From JAFDWI01 sp963764215 (GTDB taxonomy: Bacteria; Actinomycetota; Acidimicrobiia; Acidimicrobiales; Iamiaceae), in contig CAVXRS010000004.1 in assembly GCA_963764215.1 (NCBI GenBank), positions 1 through 64,000 of the forward strand: 64,000 bases of DNA, read 5' to 3'. The notes beneath the pieces were generated by a model that ran no database searches, had not been told where the DNA came from, and worked only from the letters and a program-made list of their open reading frames with translations. How positions within the stretch are numbered: position 1 is the stretch's first letter; each line of letters starts with the position of its first letter. The translations under genes were made by a program, and so were the position numbers. This document shows positions 63,221 through 64,000 of the stretch, in pieces.

Positions 63221-64000
63221 TCACTGCTCCGGCTCGGCCCGGGGGCCGAGGCCCCATTCGCCAAGCTGATCGAGGATCATCTCGGCGGCCTCGACCGGGT
63301 CGGCCTCGATGCTCCGTGCCGGAGAACGGGTGACATCCGCGCCGGTGAGGTGACGGATCCGGTCCAGCGCCGGACCGGAAGTCGGCGCCGGCACCACGTG
63401 CGGGCGGGGCCGGTAGGGCCGGGGCGACAAGTCCGGCACGTCGCCCTTCCTTGCAGTCGTCGATCGATGCTGGGAGATCCTCGACGACTCGTCCGCCAGT
63501 GCGGCAGCGAGCGGGGCGCGGCGCAGCGTGGCGACCGATCCCTCCACCGAGAGGACCGCCGGCGCCACGACGCGTAAGCGTTCGCGGGCACCTCGATCCA
63601 GACGGCGCACCACCTCGACCTCGCCGCGGCCACCGGCACTGACCGAGATCGACCCGAGTGCCTGCGCGGCTCGAAGATGATGCGCGACATACGCGGGAAC
63701 AGCCGCCGAGGCGACGTCGGAGCCGTGCACGCCGGCGACGACCAGGACCGGTCCGAGGGAGGCGAGCTCGTCGGCCACCGCGGTACCCACCGACGCGGGG
63801 GCTGCACCGTGGGCATCGACGACGTGGATCGCCCGGTCCACGCCGTGGGCCACCGCGTCGGCGAGCACGGAGCCCGCGGCTGGTCCACCGACGCTCACGG
63901 CCACCGCCTCGACCTCCCAGGCGTCGGCCAGGCGCAGGGCGATCTCGAGCGCGGCGCCGTCCGGAGCGCTCATCGTCGCACCACGCGGGTCTTCGTCGAC
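63221..64000 (-). CDS. Mycofactocin-associated electron transfer flavoprotein beta subunit (5' end outside window)
   Basis: The frame is open to the window edge (VDEDPRGATMSAPDGAALEI), so the N terminus is missing. Recognisable ETF beta features are AALEIALRLADAWEVEAVAV, VDRAIHVVDAHG, PVLVVAGVHGSDVASAAVPA (the ETF GxxG(S/T)D-like loop) and LGSISVSAGGRGEVEVVRRL. It is shorter and more diverged than the housekeeping ETF beta at 26899. It probably carries electrons away from reduced mycofactocin. It lies just upstream of mftE on the same strand; more mft genes are expected beyond the edge. Confidence 0.82.
   Translation of the reverse strand, partial: VDEDPRGATMSAPDGAALEIALRLADAWEVEAVAVSVGGPAAGSVLADAVAHGVDRAIHVVDAHGAAPASVGTAVADELASLGPVLVVAGVHGSDVASAAVPAYVAHHLRAAQALGSISVSAGGRGEVEVVRRLDRGARERLRVVAPAVLSVEGSVATLRRAPLAAALADESSRISQHRSTTARKGDVPDLSPRPYRPRPHVVPAPTSGPALDRIRHLTGADVTRSPARSIEADPVEAAEMILDQLGEWGLGPRAEPEQ

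Overview
The window is about 69-70% GC by eye, uses GTG and TTG starts freely and is densely packed with stop/start overlaps. It is most likely chromosomal DNA of an actinobacterium, and I infer the class Acidimicrobiia or a close relative. Supporting genes are a WhiB regulator next to a PdtaS-type kinase, DUF3107, the DUF3090/SCO1664 pair, paired ArsA-like ATPases, a class E sortase, RegX3/PstSCAB, an OxyR-AhpCF module and a mycofactocin locus. No taxonomic marker such as rRNA is present.

Left part (1-22 kb): a protein fragment, tRNA-Leu, an XRE regulator divergent from a RecB/Cas4-like nuclease across a 15-bp-arm palindrome, and a lipid-type operon (acyltransferase, NAD(P)-binding protein, enoyl-CoA hydratase). 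Next come two minus-strand blocks that are neighbours in Mycobacterium (mfd-SurA-like; eno-ftsB-DUF501-ppx), here split by a plus-strand oxidative-stress block (hypothetical, ahpC, ahpF, oxyR). PAP2, superoxide dismutase, LCP ligase and a lipoprotein follow.

Middle (22-37 kb): uracil-DNA glycosylase, a receiver-like protein, histidine phosphatase, DUF3090, SCO1664-type kinase, etfBA, a GT-C membrane glycosyltransferase, a diacylglycerol kinase-like gene, glycerophosphodiesterase, whiB-pdtaS, an OmpR-type regulator, twin ArsA ATPases and DUF3107.

Phosphate module (36.8-43.3 kb, minus): pstS-pstC-pstA-pstB, then a single open frame joining PhoU to a SenX3-like histidine kinase, then regX3, all behind a tandem GTTCACC PHO-box array. 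The PhoU-kinase fusion is the most unusual gene seen.

Right part (43-64 kb): a lipoprotein and cysteine desulfurase divergent from pstS; a complete System I cytochrome c maturation operon (ccmABCDEFGHI); sortase; a second enoyl-CoA hydratase; a zinc/manganese ABC transporter with a Fur-family box on its start codon; then a mycofactocin region (FGGY kinase, small membrane protein, mycofactocin-type SDR, MftF, a secreted lectin with a possibly structured leader, MftE, and a mycofactocin-associated ETF beta cut by the window end).

Caution: many housekeeping genes (mfd, sod, etfA, etfB, DUF3090, SCO1664, ccmF, FGGY and others) carry one-base frameshifts, several in homopolymers. I read these as sequence errors rather than gene decay, and treat the genes as single loci.
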